Below, in pieces: positions 45,925 through 57,247 of a DNA stretch of 64,000 nucleotides. Every line of letters starts with the position of its first letter. Position 1 is the stretch's first letter. The notes beneath the pieces were generated by a model. It made no database searches, was not told the DNA's origin, and saw nothing but the letters and a program-made list of their open reading frames with translations. The DNA comes from Siphonodentalium dalli (Eukaryota > Mollusca > Scaphopoda > Gadilida > Siphonodentaliidae), in the NCBI GenBank assembly GCA_032622095.1, contig CP136062.1, positions 152,948,875 to 153,012,874 of the forward strand, written 5' to 3'. The translations under genes were made by a program, and so were the position numbers.

Positions 45925-46745
45925 TAAATAGTCCATAGCCGTACGAGCGCCCAAATTGTTAGGGGGCTGAGACTTTTTGCCCGAATTTTTTTACAATGAT
46001 ATATTCATGGTTGTAACATAGTTTTTGTAGAATATTCCTTGAATAATATGAATCGTACGTGACACGTAGTGGAGCAACAACACATGATGTGCCTCACTTT
46101 TTCAAATTTGCCTTTTTCGGCGACATAACGCTAAGAATTTTTTATGTAACATCATGCAGTGGTCACGACAGACACGACATGCCAAATTGACAAGACGTGT
46201 CGTGGATTGCAAAATCTTGTCTGGATTATCGTCATGGCTTCTTCATTTTTCGTTTTCATTAAGCTGACCAACGAAATTGGTCTCAATGAAATTAATAGAC
46301 TTAAATCACATGTGAATTCTTCGTAAGTTGTGAAGTAGTTACTTTAATTTTTATCGCGATGGTTCATTTCCAATTCGGCGTTTTTTGCAATCTCCACACG
46401 GTTGCTAACCGGAAGTCACGTGACAATTTCTCCAAAATCTATACCCGCGATCTTGAAAAATGACTGATGGATATAGAACAAATTATATGACGTCATGCAC
46501 CTGCCTTAGGTATAAGCACCCTTGGTGGTTGCTATTATACACATAAATATAACGAAATAGATTCAAATTAACCTTAATATGCATAATTCTGGCAGAAATG
46601 TTAAAAATACTGTAATTTGCCATCAGTTGCCCTGAACTACCATTCAGTTTGCCCGAACATTTCCCGAAAATATATCAAATTTGCGCGAAATTTTCCCGAA
46701 TGTTGAGCTTTCAGTACGTTTGGAGGGCTGCAGCCTGTGAAATGT
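45925..46745. repeat. Interspersed repeat with GCCCGAA motifs
   Basis: It begins CCATAGCCGTACGAGCGCCC, then GACTTTTTGCCCGAAT and TCATGGTTGTAACATAG; it ends with TTTGCCCGAACATTTCCCGA and GGAGGGCTGCAGCC. The same pieces are at 54418-54493 and 56278-56515, where the right end reads ACATACGGCTATGCAC, the inverse of the left. It is an unclassified element with a short inverted repeat. Confidence 0.6.
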
Positions 46746-46849
46746 AGGAAAGTTTCTATGACTTTGGGAAGTTTTGTCAGGGTACATAGCCTGTAGCCTG
46801 CAGATCGACATTTCGTATATTTATCGACCTATATTATCCCTCATTTAAA

Positions 46850-47100
46850 ATTATGTATATTTAATTTGGAGATTCAAAAGAGGCAATGGCCGTTTATGTT
46901 TGAATCGTCTTTTCAACAAAGGAAGCTGTGTCTTGAGACATTTCCACAGATTAGGCGGAGATGTCGATCAACCATGTCTGTGATCGGTGCCACAAACCTG
47001 CAAGCTATAAATCGTGCCATACAATAAACTGATAGAGGGAAATGCCTTATTAATGAACAATTCAGAAGGCATTTGTTCGGAACACTGGCTCCAGTCCTAC
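46850..47100. repeat. Family C 3' extension, third copy
   Basis: GGAGATTCAAAAGAGGCAAT, GGCCGTTTATGTTTGAATCG and AGGAAGCTGTGTCTTGAGAC match 45660-45895 almost base for base. Confidence 0.8.
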
Positions 47101-47955
47101 CCATTCACGTAGATTGTGCATCAATCTTTTTCGCAGTTTTGTTTATAGAGCGAGCTCTGATTAATTTTCTCGAGCTTGGAACCGCCAGAAATGGCACGTC
47201 GGTCTACCCGTGGGAGACACGGACCAATTAGTACTCTGTGCTCGTATCTTAATACCTCCGATCCTTCGTGCTGATGGGAATTTAATTACACCCGTAATAT
47301 CGCACGTCGCCATACAGAATTTCCAGGTAGATTAAGAGGGAACTCTGGTCACCAATTTCGGCGATATTATGCTGTACATCCGTCCTGTCGTCGCCCATTT
47401 TTTCAGTTTTCTTTTTCAAAGTGAGTTAACTCTTAACATTATAAATGATTGCGGTGTATTGACACATGGTGTGCCATGGGCGGCTTTTAGCCTATACGTT
47501 CAACCTCGTCGTGAAACAATCCACCATAATAACATATGTTCTGCCGACAGTGATTCATAGAAATTTGACATTTATTCCGAAGAATGATCAGCTCAAAATG
47601 CGCCATGTCCGTTTAAATTCACATCAACAAAATTAGATAATGAGATAAACCTGGCAAGGTGGGTACGAGTTAGAATGGTGTTTTTTTTTTACATAGAATC
47701 GCAACTCACTGATAATCTAAGGAACAGAAGTTGCACTGGCAAGTGCACCCGAGTGTGACTTGTGACGAGTGTGACTCCCAGTTGAGGTGGGTAGATGGCA
47801 AGACATTGATATCGAAGATCGTATCTGCACGCTATGCTATTCGTCAAGCGTTTGCGACGAATTCCACTACTTGCTTAAGGGTGAAACATTTAATTTACTT
47901 AGAAATCGCCTACTGCCGAAAGAATTCACAAAAAGGCCATATTTATAGTCATGCT
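47101..47955. other. Unique stretch with a possible regulatory island
   Basis: 47150-47350 is repeat-free and has homeodomain-type cores (TAATTA, GATTAA) among GC-richer sequence. The plus frame 47731-48027 runs into the segmental duplication and has no recognisable motif. Confidence 0.35.
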
Positions 47956-48212
47956 ATTTCCGATATGAACTCTTCAACTGTTGAATGTTTGTTACCAAAA
48001 CCCAACGCTGTGTTGCCACGTGCTTGACAACAATATTCATCTTAGAATAAAGATCAATTTCCGATTATCGTCGTAGCCGGATTCTCTCTTGCTTATTGTC
48101 ACGTGGTTCAACGTGTAGCGAATTAGGGGAACAGCCATAATACATCTCTGTATATAGCGATCTGAAACACGCCTCTATGATCACGAAGGAGGCTACCACA
48201 TAGTGTACCATT
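47956..48212. repeat. Segmental duplication, unexpanded copy
   Basis: It matches 48472-48532 plus 49572-49775. Where the sister copy carries the minisatellite, this copy has one unit-like stretch, ACCCAACGCTGTGTTGCCAC followed by GTGCTTGACAACA. Confidence 0.85.
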
Positions 48213-48471
48213 AAAGATAAAAACATTCAGATCAAGGAATTTCACCCCCCCCCACAGTTGATCTGATACCTTGAACTCTCCAACTGGTTGCACAACCTTA
48301 TACATCTCTTATCGCTGAAATAGTCCAACTGATGTCCATTTTAGTGTAAAATTCGACTGGATATAGTAATATTCGATTCTTTGTTTTACCTAAAAACATA
48401 AAACAGACTAATTTTTCGCTTAACAATTGGTTAATTATTCTTATTTCTAAATATCAGGACAGTATTTGTCG
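48213..48471. other. Spacer between duplicate copies
   Basis: It contains a C-tract at about 48245-48252. There is no gene signal. Confidence 0.5.
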
Positions 48472-49775
48472 TTTCCGACATGAACTATCCAACTGTTGAA
48501 TTGTTGTTACCAAAGATGGGGCTAGACACACCCAACCTCATGTCGTCCGTCCCTGATCCAACCCCATGTCGTCACGTCCCTGGTCCAACCCCATGTCGCC
48601 TCGTTCCTGACCCAACCTCATGTCGTCACGTCCCTGATCCAACCCCATGTCGTCACGTCCCTGATCCAACCCCGTGTCGTCACGTCCCTGGTCCAACCTC
48701 ATGTGACATCCCTGACCCAACCTCATGTCGTCCGTCCCTGATCCAATCCCATGTCGTCACGTCCCTAATCCAATCCCGTGTCGTCACTTCTCTGATCCAA
48801 CCCCCATGTCGCCACGTCCCTGATCCCCAACCCCATGTCATCACGTCCCTGATCCAACCTCATGTCGTCACGTCCCTGATCAAACCCCGTGTCGTCAAGT
48901 CCCTGGTCCAACCCCATGTCGCCACGTCCCTGATCAAACCCCATGTCGCCACGTCCCTGACCCAACCTCATGTCGTCACGTCCCTGACCCCCAACCCCAT
49001 GTCATCACGTCCCTGACCCAACCTCATGTCGTCAAGTCCCTGATCCAACCCCATGTCGTCACGTCCCTGATCCCCAACCCCATGTCATCACGTCCCTGAC
49101 CCAACCTCATGTCGCCACGTCCCTGACCCAACCTCATGTCGTCACGTCCCTGATCCCCAACCCCATGTCATCACGTCCCTGATCCAACCCCATGTCACGT
49201 CCCTGATCAAACCCCGTGTCGTCACGTCCCTGATCCAACCCCATGTCACGTCCCTGATCAAACCCCGTGTCGTCACGTCCCTGATCCAACCCCATGTCAC
49301 GTCCCTGATCAAACCCCGTGTCGTCACGTCCCTGATCAAACCCCGTGTCGTCACGTCCCTGACCCAACCCCATGTCGTCAAGTCCCTGATCCCCAACCCC
49401 ATGTCATCACGTCCCTGATCCAACCCCATGTCACGTCCCTGATCAAACCCCGTGTCGTCACGTCCCTGATCCAACCCCATGTCACGTCCCTGATCAAACC
49501 CCGTGTCGTCACGTCCCTGATCAAACCCCGTGTCGTCACGTCCCTGATCCAACCCCTTGTCGTCACGTCCCTGACAACAATATTCATCGTAGAATAAAGA
49601 TCAATTTCCGATTGTCGTCATAACGAGATTCTCTCTTGCATATCGTCACGTGGTTAAATGTGTAGCGAATTAGTGGAACAGCCATAATACATCTCTGTAA
49701 ACAGGGATTTGATCTGAAACACGCATCTATGGTGTAGATGGCCAGGAGGGTGGCATACCACACAGTGTAGCATAG
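48472..49775. repeat. Segmental duplication, copy carrying the minisatellite
   Basis: Left flank TTTCCGACATGAACTATCCA and right flank GACAACAATATTCATCGTAG are collinear with 47956-48212. The 1-kb array sits at the point corresponding to the single unit of the sister copy. Confidence 0.85.
48533..49573. repeat. 27-bp minisatellite, about 38 units
   Basis: The consensus unit is CGTCCCTGATCCAACCCCAT plus GTCGTCA. Variants include GACCCAACCTCAT, a 23-bp form lacking GTCG, and a 28-29-bp form with CCCCAACCCC. Some variants form higher-order runs (about 49180-49340). Because 27 is a multiple of three, several frames stay open on both strands; I do not regard them as genes. Confidence 0.97.
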
Positions 49776-51045
49776 AAATCCTCCCCCAGTTGTTACAACA
49801 AGAACATCAACTGTTACGAGTGGCTCGCGATGCCTCCATGCTTGGAATAACCTCAGTCTCTGAGCCACAGACTGGGATATCGCGCAGCTGTTTATCACCA
49901 AGGCACACACCTGTGAGCCACACGGCCCACACCGGAATTATGTATTGGATGTTGCATGTATGTTATAAGCTGGTCTGGGAAATCTTGAATTCAACTTTAT
50001 TATAGTCGTTTATATAGTGTTGCTACATTTGGCAGTGTCAAATCCAAGTTGTTGGCCTTTGTCGGAAGTATATTACGTGTATGAGATGTATTTATTTATC
50101 ACGTAATTAGCCCCTAAATCCGACCTCATATTTGTTGTAGTAAGACACACGTGTATTATCGGCACGCGCAGTGACGTAAGAGATTACCGTAATGCTACCG
50201 ATGTCAGTGTCGGAACTTTAATATTATGTTAATTAGAATATAATTATGATATCCAATTTGTGTTGGGTTTATTTAGTGTTGAATGTGAGATAAACATGGG
50301 TGATAAACAGGGTGTGAGATAAACATGAATGATAAAGGTGTTTGAATAATGTTTTCAACATGAAAAGATACATTTAAAATGGAACTATATTTTTTCTTGA
50401 ATGTTTCTTTACTTCCTCTTTGGTTGTGATAATGAAATCAATATTAATTTTGTTTAACCCCAGCTAAAATGTGATTATGTGATAAAATTGATCTCAATTG
50501 AGTCGCAATTCTAAACTAAATTTATTAACCCCATCCACTAAATTCCATATAGAATTGCGACTCATTTAAAATCCTCTATATAATTATGCATATATAAACA
50601 CAGCCACATATGTTGGTCACTAGGGCAAAAACAATCACAAGGCTAGTTTTGAAGACCCGAAGACAACGTTTCGCTGTAAATGATATAGTGAGCATATTGG
50701 ATAGGTGTTCGGTAATTTCTACAGGCAGTGGAGTTATTTCTCGGCGAAATCAATCTCCTTTTCTTCAGAAATAAAGCTGAAAAAATCGTGGTATGGCCTA
50801 CACGACTAAAACAGCGATAATCCCAATAAAACCAAACCCAAATGGATCAAATGATACCGATGACCACCGGTTATCGCTTCCACGCCGCGGTCCAAAGCTA
50901 GGTTGCGGTTGACCAGGAATAACGGCATGGGTTATCTTTATTTTGTAACATGTGGTTCGTACGTAGCTGATTGATTATTAAGTCGGGATGTGCCCCGATC
51001 CAGTCTATCGTGTTATATAATTATGTAAGTTCTAAATATATGCTG
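49776..51045. other. Non-coding; small inverted repeat
   Basis: GAGTCGCAATTCTA at 50499 is matched by TAGAATTGCGACTC at 50551, making an approximately 70-bp stem-loop candidate. I recognise nothing else. Confidence 0.45.
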
Positions 51046-51767
51046 ATATGTGACCCGCCATATCAAATCCAGTCGTAAGTCGGGATTTTTTGTATATGAA
51101 TATACAAATTTGTGTCTTACGCTTTTGATCCAGTCAGGGCTACCTGTCCTCAGGGATTTTACTCGTCTTTTACAAAGTTTTAGCTAATATACATGTAATT
51201 TATTTTTCAGATAGGTTGTGTTTTATTCACGTTACTGTGTATGTACATATTCATTGTTTTACAAGTCAGTTAAGAGCTTAATGGTCATGTTTGTAATTTA
51301 AAATGCCTGACTTTATAAATAAAGCTTTTGAACTTTTGAACTTTTTGAACCCTGTGCCAATGCATTCTCTTATATATGCGAGTCGACCATAGGTCGCCTC
51401 GCATATATAAGAGAATGCATTGGCCTAACAATTTTTTACAATTTAATAAATTTTTCTTGTATTCGTTAACAATTTTATAATTTCACCCATATACAGAGCC
51501 CCAGACAAACATGAGCAGACGACACTCTTATATATGCTTCTATATATGTGTGGGGCTCCCTGCAGGGTAATGGATGTTTTTTATTTTATGTCCTAAAAAT
51601 TGTAAGAAACATTTATTTAAAAAAAATGATAAAAAATTGTTAGGCCAATGCATTCTCTTATATATGCGAGGCGACCTTTGGTCGACTCGCATATATAAGA
51701 GAAAGCATTTGCACAGGGTAAAAAAAATCCCGACTTACGACTGGATTTGTTATGGCGGGGTCATATA
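51046..51767. mobile_element. Family M element, copy 2, with LINE-tail insertion
   Basis: The ends ATATGTGACCCGCCATATCA and CGACTGGATTTGTTATGGCG match copy 1; hairpins are at 51357-51423 and 51645-51711. The core lies in reverse orientation relative to 35601-36058. The segment 51093-51349 is absent from copy 1 and ends in AATAAAGC followed by TTTTGAAC repeats, which looks like an inserted LINE 3' end. Confidence 0.8.
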
Positions 51768-52465
51768 TTCCTAGACAACGAATACAATTCAGAGAACAGA
51801 AATACCTCATATAAATTTAATATCATAGAATCAGCATCATCTATTTCAACCTTTCGTAGACTTGAAAACATCATATGGCAATTACCCATCATGAACTCAA
51901 TATTTCCATCCAATGTACAAATTTATTTGTGGTTATTATGTAATCAATTTTGTACATTGTATTCTCATATTTCGTTGCCAAATAAAAATCAAATCAAATA
52001 AAAAATCAAAACTTGCTATTTTTCTGATATATCAAGAATAAATTTCGTGTATTCATTCGAGGCTTCGTGGCCGCCTACCGTCGATATTGTGACGTCATGT
52101 TAGCACATTGGCGCTAGCGATATCAAGCACAGACGGACGAGATGGCCTCCAGTAGTATGGCAATTAGTGGGCAATTAACGTGATTAGCCCAACGAGGGGT
52201 CTGCAGTGGTCTCTGCGCCGGGCTGGCACAATTGCCCAGCCATTCTGCACGGTGCAGATCATACTGGTGAATTCTGAGGTTAACGAGAGATGTCACTATT
52301 GAGTGGCTGTTTTCGCACCACGCGGCTCCTGGAAGGAGGGCGACACACTGGGAATAAAACGTAGATATTTCGTACGTTCCATGAGGAAAACGTTCATATC
52401 ATTGTACATTTGCAAGAAAAAAAATCATGGCTATCGAGGCGTCCGATCTAGGCGGAGTACAATAA
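51768..52465. other. Non-coding; possible regulatory island at 52040-52340
   Basis: AAATAAAAATCAAATCAAAT near 51980 resembles a LINE tail. 52040-52340 is GC-richer and repeat-free, with CGTCAT and CAATTA-type motifs and an inverted GGCTGGCACAATTGCCCAGCC. Function unknown. Confidence 0.35.
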
Positions 52466-52718
52466 TCCTTTAATAACTAAATACGCACACCGATGAGTAG
52501 ATATCACTTATATAGGAAATGTTCAGATAATATACGTTCAACAAACGACCATGTTGCACTTAATATCTGAACAGTGAACATTTCCCTCCAAAAATAGGTC
52601 TCCTTCTGTCATCTGCTTATTTTTCCTGAGCACCCCTCTATATATGAATAATAGACCATTCCAACGTATACTGCTATAACTGAGTGTGAGAATCCATTCA
52701 GTAGAGAAAGTGCTAAAA
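52466..52718. mobile_element. Family B element, degraded copy
   Basis: TTTAATAACTAAATACGCAC at the left, AAATGTTCAGATAATAT..GTTCAACAAACGACC, AATAATAGACCATTCCAACG and GAGAATCCATTCAGTAGAGA at the right match copies at 13351 and 28908. Confidence 0.7.
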
Positions 52719-53200
52719 GAACGAAATTATACAAACACACTTGGCTCATTTAAACCTAAAAAACAGCTTTTTTCATGTTTGTGTATATTAATGGTTAAAG
52801 GCCCACTTAATATTCGAATCACCAGATCACATTTTATGACATGGTTCTACCAATATTCCATTCAATAAACCCATTCTATAAATTGTGATATGCAACATGA
52901 AATAGTGCCAGATGTACCAAAATGTATTATTGTTGCGCAAACGTGACCGTTGACTTCCGGTTTGGCTATGCGTCTCAAAATACCAATATTTTCCCAACAA
53001 AATCTAATGAATGAAGAGTTATTTCATTACATTTACGCAATTAAATACGTCAAAGAATATTTATCTGGGACTATTTCTTTACGCGGGCAAAAACGCAGTT
53101 ACCTGAAAAGTCATCACATTCATTATAGACGCCGATGTTAGTTTCACGTTCCATTTGTTGATTAAAGTATGTTTTATCAAGATTTTGGATCATGTAATAA
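52719..53200. other. Non-coding, nothing recognised
   Basis: I see no gene or repeat match. Confidence 0.5.
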
Positions 53201-53312
53201 ATATAATCTACAACTCAAATTTACAAAACTCGCCAAAGGCTCGGTCCAGACCTAATTTACTGGACGAGTTTTGTAAATTCCGCTATAAACTGGGGACTCG
53301 TTGTAGATCATC
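53201..53312. repeat. Local inverted repeat
   Basis: AATTTACAAAACTCG (about 53218) pairs with CGAGTTTTGTAAATT (about 53264), and the outer TCTACAACTC with GTTGTAGA. It is a possible small foldback element. Confidence 0.65.
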
Positions 53313-53713
53313 TGTATATACAACATATTACATATTATATACCATTTGAAAGAGGAAGCTCCAACACATTGTATCAACTTAGCCGGTCGAATAAACTGTG
53401 AACATATTATTTTTGTCAAGGTACCGACTTGTGTTCTGTGCTTAATTTCTGTCTGGTCTGCACTGCAAGTTTATTATTCTCAATGAAAGAGGAATAACGT
53501 GGTGTGAATTATGATGCATTCTGGGGTAAATAACGGGGGCAGTCATGGGGTGAATCGGATAATCTCCATTATTCGGTGGACACCCCTGGGCCACAGCTGC
53601 ATGTTCGTATTATTGTGGAATATATATATATGTTTGCTTCCTCTTCCAAATAGAATATAATATTGAATAGGTTGTGTTTAATGTGATCTGGGCTTTCGAA
53701 AATTAAGTGGACA
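53313..53713. other. Non-coding, nothing recognised
   Basis: No feature supported. Confidence 0.5.
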
Positions 53714-53820
53714 TTTAAAGCCACATGGCACTTTGCGCTCCAAAATGCATCTTATAATTTTCGCTTTTGATTTGTTCTCGGTATCGAAATATATATAGGT
53801 GGATAAATACGTGAACTAGC
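53714..53820. mobile_element. Family C terminal fragment
   Basis: It begins TTAAAGCCACATGGCACTTT then GCGCTCCAAAATGCA, in the order of the 22818 terminus read inward. It is truncated at about 53820 by a LINE 3' end. Confidence 0.75.
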
Positions 53821-54060
53821 ATTATAGAATAGAATATAATTTATTAAGCAAAATACGTCCCTGGGTTGGGACAGGTTGCCATACATAGATATAATATTAC
53901 TACGATACATGAACACACATCACATGGATAATAATAACATCACTCAGTCATGTAACTTAATAAACATTATATAATAATATTTATGTATTGTTCAATCTGC
54001 ACTCGAAAAACCTCCCACGCCCCATGCATGTATAACAGGCATTGAAAACATAAAAATAAA
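53821..54060 (-). mobile_element. LINE 3' UTR fragment with TATTC tail
   Basis: Minus strand: AATAAATTATATTCTATTC after GGGACGTATTTTGCTT, typical of a CR1/L2-like 3' end with pentamer tail. The left limit of the fragment is unknown and no coding part was found. Confidence 0.5.
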
Positions 54061-54417
54061 CGAACATTAAAATCTCTCCTGTATATTTAAGACGTGTAAT
54101 TCATATTGTTTACACGAATTCCCTCATTTCACTGTTTAATCGTATAAGATGGGCTCTTCGAATTGCCCTGTTGCGAAAGATATCCCTTTAATTGGTTTGA
54201 ATTTACTGCACTATGAAATGGTCACATATATTTAATATTGTCTTGAAACTGGATCTCATTCCCTTTTTAAAGGCGGATTCCGGATTCCAGGGGGACATAG
54301 TTGATGTTCGATCTTTTTATTATATAGAATTTACTATAAATATATAGTATAGATTTATGGTGTCAAATCGTAGGTGGCACCTACCGTGCATTGATATAGC
54401 GTACGAGGGATGAGTTT
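54061..54417. other. Non-coding, nothing recognised
   Basis: No feature supported. Confidence 0.5.
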
Positions 54418-54493
54418 CCATACATAGCCGCACGGGCGCCCGAAGTTTTAGGGGAGGGGGAGACTTTTTGCCCGATTTATTTTACAATGATTT

Positions 54494-55299
54494 AGGCTGT
54501 GGACACACGTACCACAGTTGCGATGGCATAGTAGGTATGACAATTTATTTTGGTGACAATTGCTCGTCATATTTCTGAGCCATAGCTAGCGTGTCGCCCG
54601 CTGAGTTTCCGCACAATGAGTTGACTCGACCAATTAACCCATGGCGTTTCACCAAGGATGATCTCTACTCAATACGTTTATCTATACACTGTGTTCTCTA
54701 CGATATATATAATTGCAAGATCGATTTCCAGAATTGTGTTTGGCCGTGACAATCCCTCATTCACTCACATATCATGATGCATGCAGTAAGTTTTGTTGAT
54801 ATGATCTCAATTCATGTTTATCCACTTATATACATTGCATGCGTATTAAGACATTTCCCCAATTCGCTTTTTATTTTGCGACGTTTAGTTCTCCGCACAA
54901 TTCCGCTAATGTTATCACATGCATGGGCCAATTAAGCTGTGTCGGAACTTTTGGGGAACTGCAGCTGCGAGACTGTATTTGGAATAAACAAAGCGAACTA
55001 TACAAGGACCAAAAACAAGAAAAAGACTGATTATAACGAACTTTGGAGGACTCATTATGCGAATATACAGCGGGCGACATTGCTCGCGCGCAATGGCATA
55101 TTAACTATGACAACCAATTGTTACCAAACTTCACCATATATAATTGTCACACCTACTATGCCATCGCTACTGTGATACGTGTGTCCACAATTCAATTCAT
55201 TTATTCTGGTCATCGATACGATACGATTTTATTAGCTAAAGTTATCATGAATATTATGATGTTGAAGCTATATAATACAGAATATGGTAATACATAAAA
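54494..55299. other. Non-coding, nothing recognised
   Basis: Overlapping plus frames at 54839-55297 show no family motif. Confidence 0.45.
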
Positions 55300-56066
55300 T
55301 ACGTGAAGCATGCGCGAGTTGTGGGAGGGGTGGGAGTAGCTATGTAATTTCAGTGGGAATTGTGGCGTGGTGTTATGGTGGTTCTAATGAGGTTTCCTTT
55401 AGCAGAATTGGCGAAATCTAGAGTAAAGCCGCATGAAAATTACTAGGGGTGGGTGTTGTATCATAGGGGTGGGGTGAGGGATTGTGGTTCCAATGAAGTT
55501 TCATTTTGAAATCAGGGGCAAAATCTAGAGTGGTACCACATCCATAGGGAGGGGTTGGGGTATATAGTATGTCCATATTGTAGGATTGTTCAGCTTGGCC
55601 CATAGTTAAGCCCCAGGGTGTTCTTGGCAAAATTTGAGGGCTTTTTGGATAAAGAAAGTCAAATGGGCCAATATTCTACTTTTCCTAGTGTTGAAAAGTG
55701 CGTTCAGTTTCATCGTGTTTGGCCTGATATAGTAGTATGGTTCGATGTGTCTCTTCCTGATATCATTCAATTTTTGACATTTAAGGATAATGTGGAATTC
55801 GTCTCCTATTTCCAGGTTACATAGCTTGCATTTACGGTCGGTATACTCTGTGTTTGTCCAGGAACCCGTTTCAATTGGTAAATGATGATTTCTCGTTCTA
55901 AATTTCACTAATCGTGAGACGGTGCATTGATTCCTGGATAGGATGTACGGTTCTTTGCCAAAGTTAGTTTTTACTATTCTGTAGAATCCGTATTTGCTGG
56001 ACGATGATATAGAACCCCTCCATTCTTGAATAAATATGTCGTGTAGTCTTTCTGTTATATTATAGT
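55300..56066 (-). mobile_element. Truncated LINE, ORF2 C-terminus
   Basis: Minus strand. The frame reads continuously from about 56066 to the stop near 55606 without needing an ATG: ERLHDIFIQEWRGS, LSRNQCTVSRLVKFRTRNHH, LPIETGSWTN, then CKLCNLEIGDEFHIILKC (C-x2-C...H-x4-C). It is the same family as 20374-20860. Below 55606, two GGGGTGGG..GTGGTTC.AATGA.GTTTC blocks about 115 bp apart probably belong to its 3' UTR. It is 5'-truncated; no reverse transcriptase core remains. Confidence 0.75.
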
Positions 56067-56515
56067 AATATTACAGATGGGATGTTTTGAAATACATAAT
56101 CAGATACATAATATATATATGCATGCACATGCGTTATAATATATATATATAGAGCACATTTATACGAAAATATGGTAATGTTTATGCTTGTGTTGCTTTT
56201 AGATGGTAATAATTTTAATAATAATAATAGATTTGATCAATGTGGTCCAGTTAGTGGGGTTTGTGTTATGGATGCTACTCATGGTTGTAACGCAGTTTTT
56301 GTAGAATATACCTTCTATATACACAGAAATATTTAAAAAAAAAACATATATATGTTCGCGCAGAATTTTGAAAAATGCTGCAATTTGCCACAATTTGCCC
56401 CTGAATTACCATTGAAATTACCCGAAAATATCTGCAATTTGCCCGAAATTTCCCGAAGCTTTCAAAACGTTTAGGAGGGCTGCAACCCTCCCAGTCCCCT
56501 GTCACATACGGCTAT

Positions 56516-57060
56516 GCACATGAGTCCTGGGTATGGCGTATGAGACGGACGATTCCACATTGTGCGACATCCTGCCCATATGGTGGCGCTGGCCCTCCGT
56601 AAATCTTCCAATAATATCTCACAAGCTGACACTCAATTGATATCTCATTTCACGGAGATTCGATGTGGGGGGTGCGACGAGTTGCGAGGATTTTATTCAC
56701 GAATCTTCGACTGACATCGCTCTTGGGGGAACACTCCTGCTGTCTTTGAATATAAAAGTCGTATCGAGTGATCACATCCCACGACTTAGTGTAGCTTGAG
56801 GGCGGTCTAGGTTACAATCCGCTATCCAATATATCAACGTGTCATTCTCCTCAAGATAAGACCCGGAGCCCCTATTGGGATGAAATTTGGCTTATTCCAA
56901 TAGGACTTTTCTAGGTTGGTGTATATCAATTTAAAGTGACATATAATGCTCGGACATCAAATCAAACCAACAAATGTAATTGATCCCTTTTCTCACAATA
57001 ATAATATATATATCTGTATTGCCTCCTATATGAAGAGATTATACATACATTATATTACAC
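56516..57060. other. Unique stretch with a possible regulatory island
   Basis: 56520-56830 is GC-richer and repeat-free; it holds paired GGAGATTCGATG/ACGAATCTTCG-like motifs. No exon was found. Confidence 0.35.
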
Positions 57061-57247
57061 AACATAAAAATTAAAGGAGAAACAATAAATAAATATTGAA
57101 TAAATATTGTGTTAACTAATTTTAATTATACATACCATGTTGTTTATATCGTTCATACTATAGAGCACATGAGTGTATTTTGCATTAACCCATGGCTCAA
57201 ATCCATTCATTTGTTGCATATATTATCTGTTGAGTATAAAAGAAGAT

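Larger units (their letters stand above)
54418..56515. repeat. GCCCGAA-type repeat split by about 1.8 kb
   Basis: The left piece 54418-54493 (CATAGCCGCACGGGCGCCCG to TTTTACAATGAT) and the right piece 56278-56515 (CATGGTTGTAACGCAGTTTT to ACATACGGCTATGCAC) are consecutive parts of the element intact at 45925. The DNA between includes the LINE at 55606-56066, so later insertion is likely. Confidence 0.55.

Noticed and set aside
48480..49587. Long open frames on both strands across the 27-bp array (up to 178 codons)
   Set aside because: The unit length is a multiple of three and lacks stops in several frames, so frames stay open automatically. The peptides are pure repeats, with no start context or flanking coding sequence.
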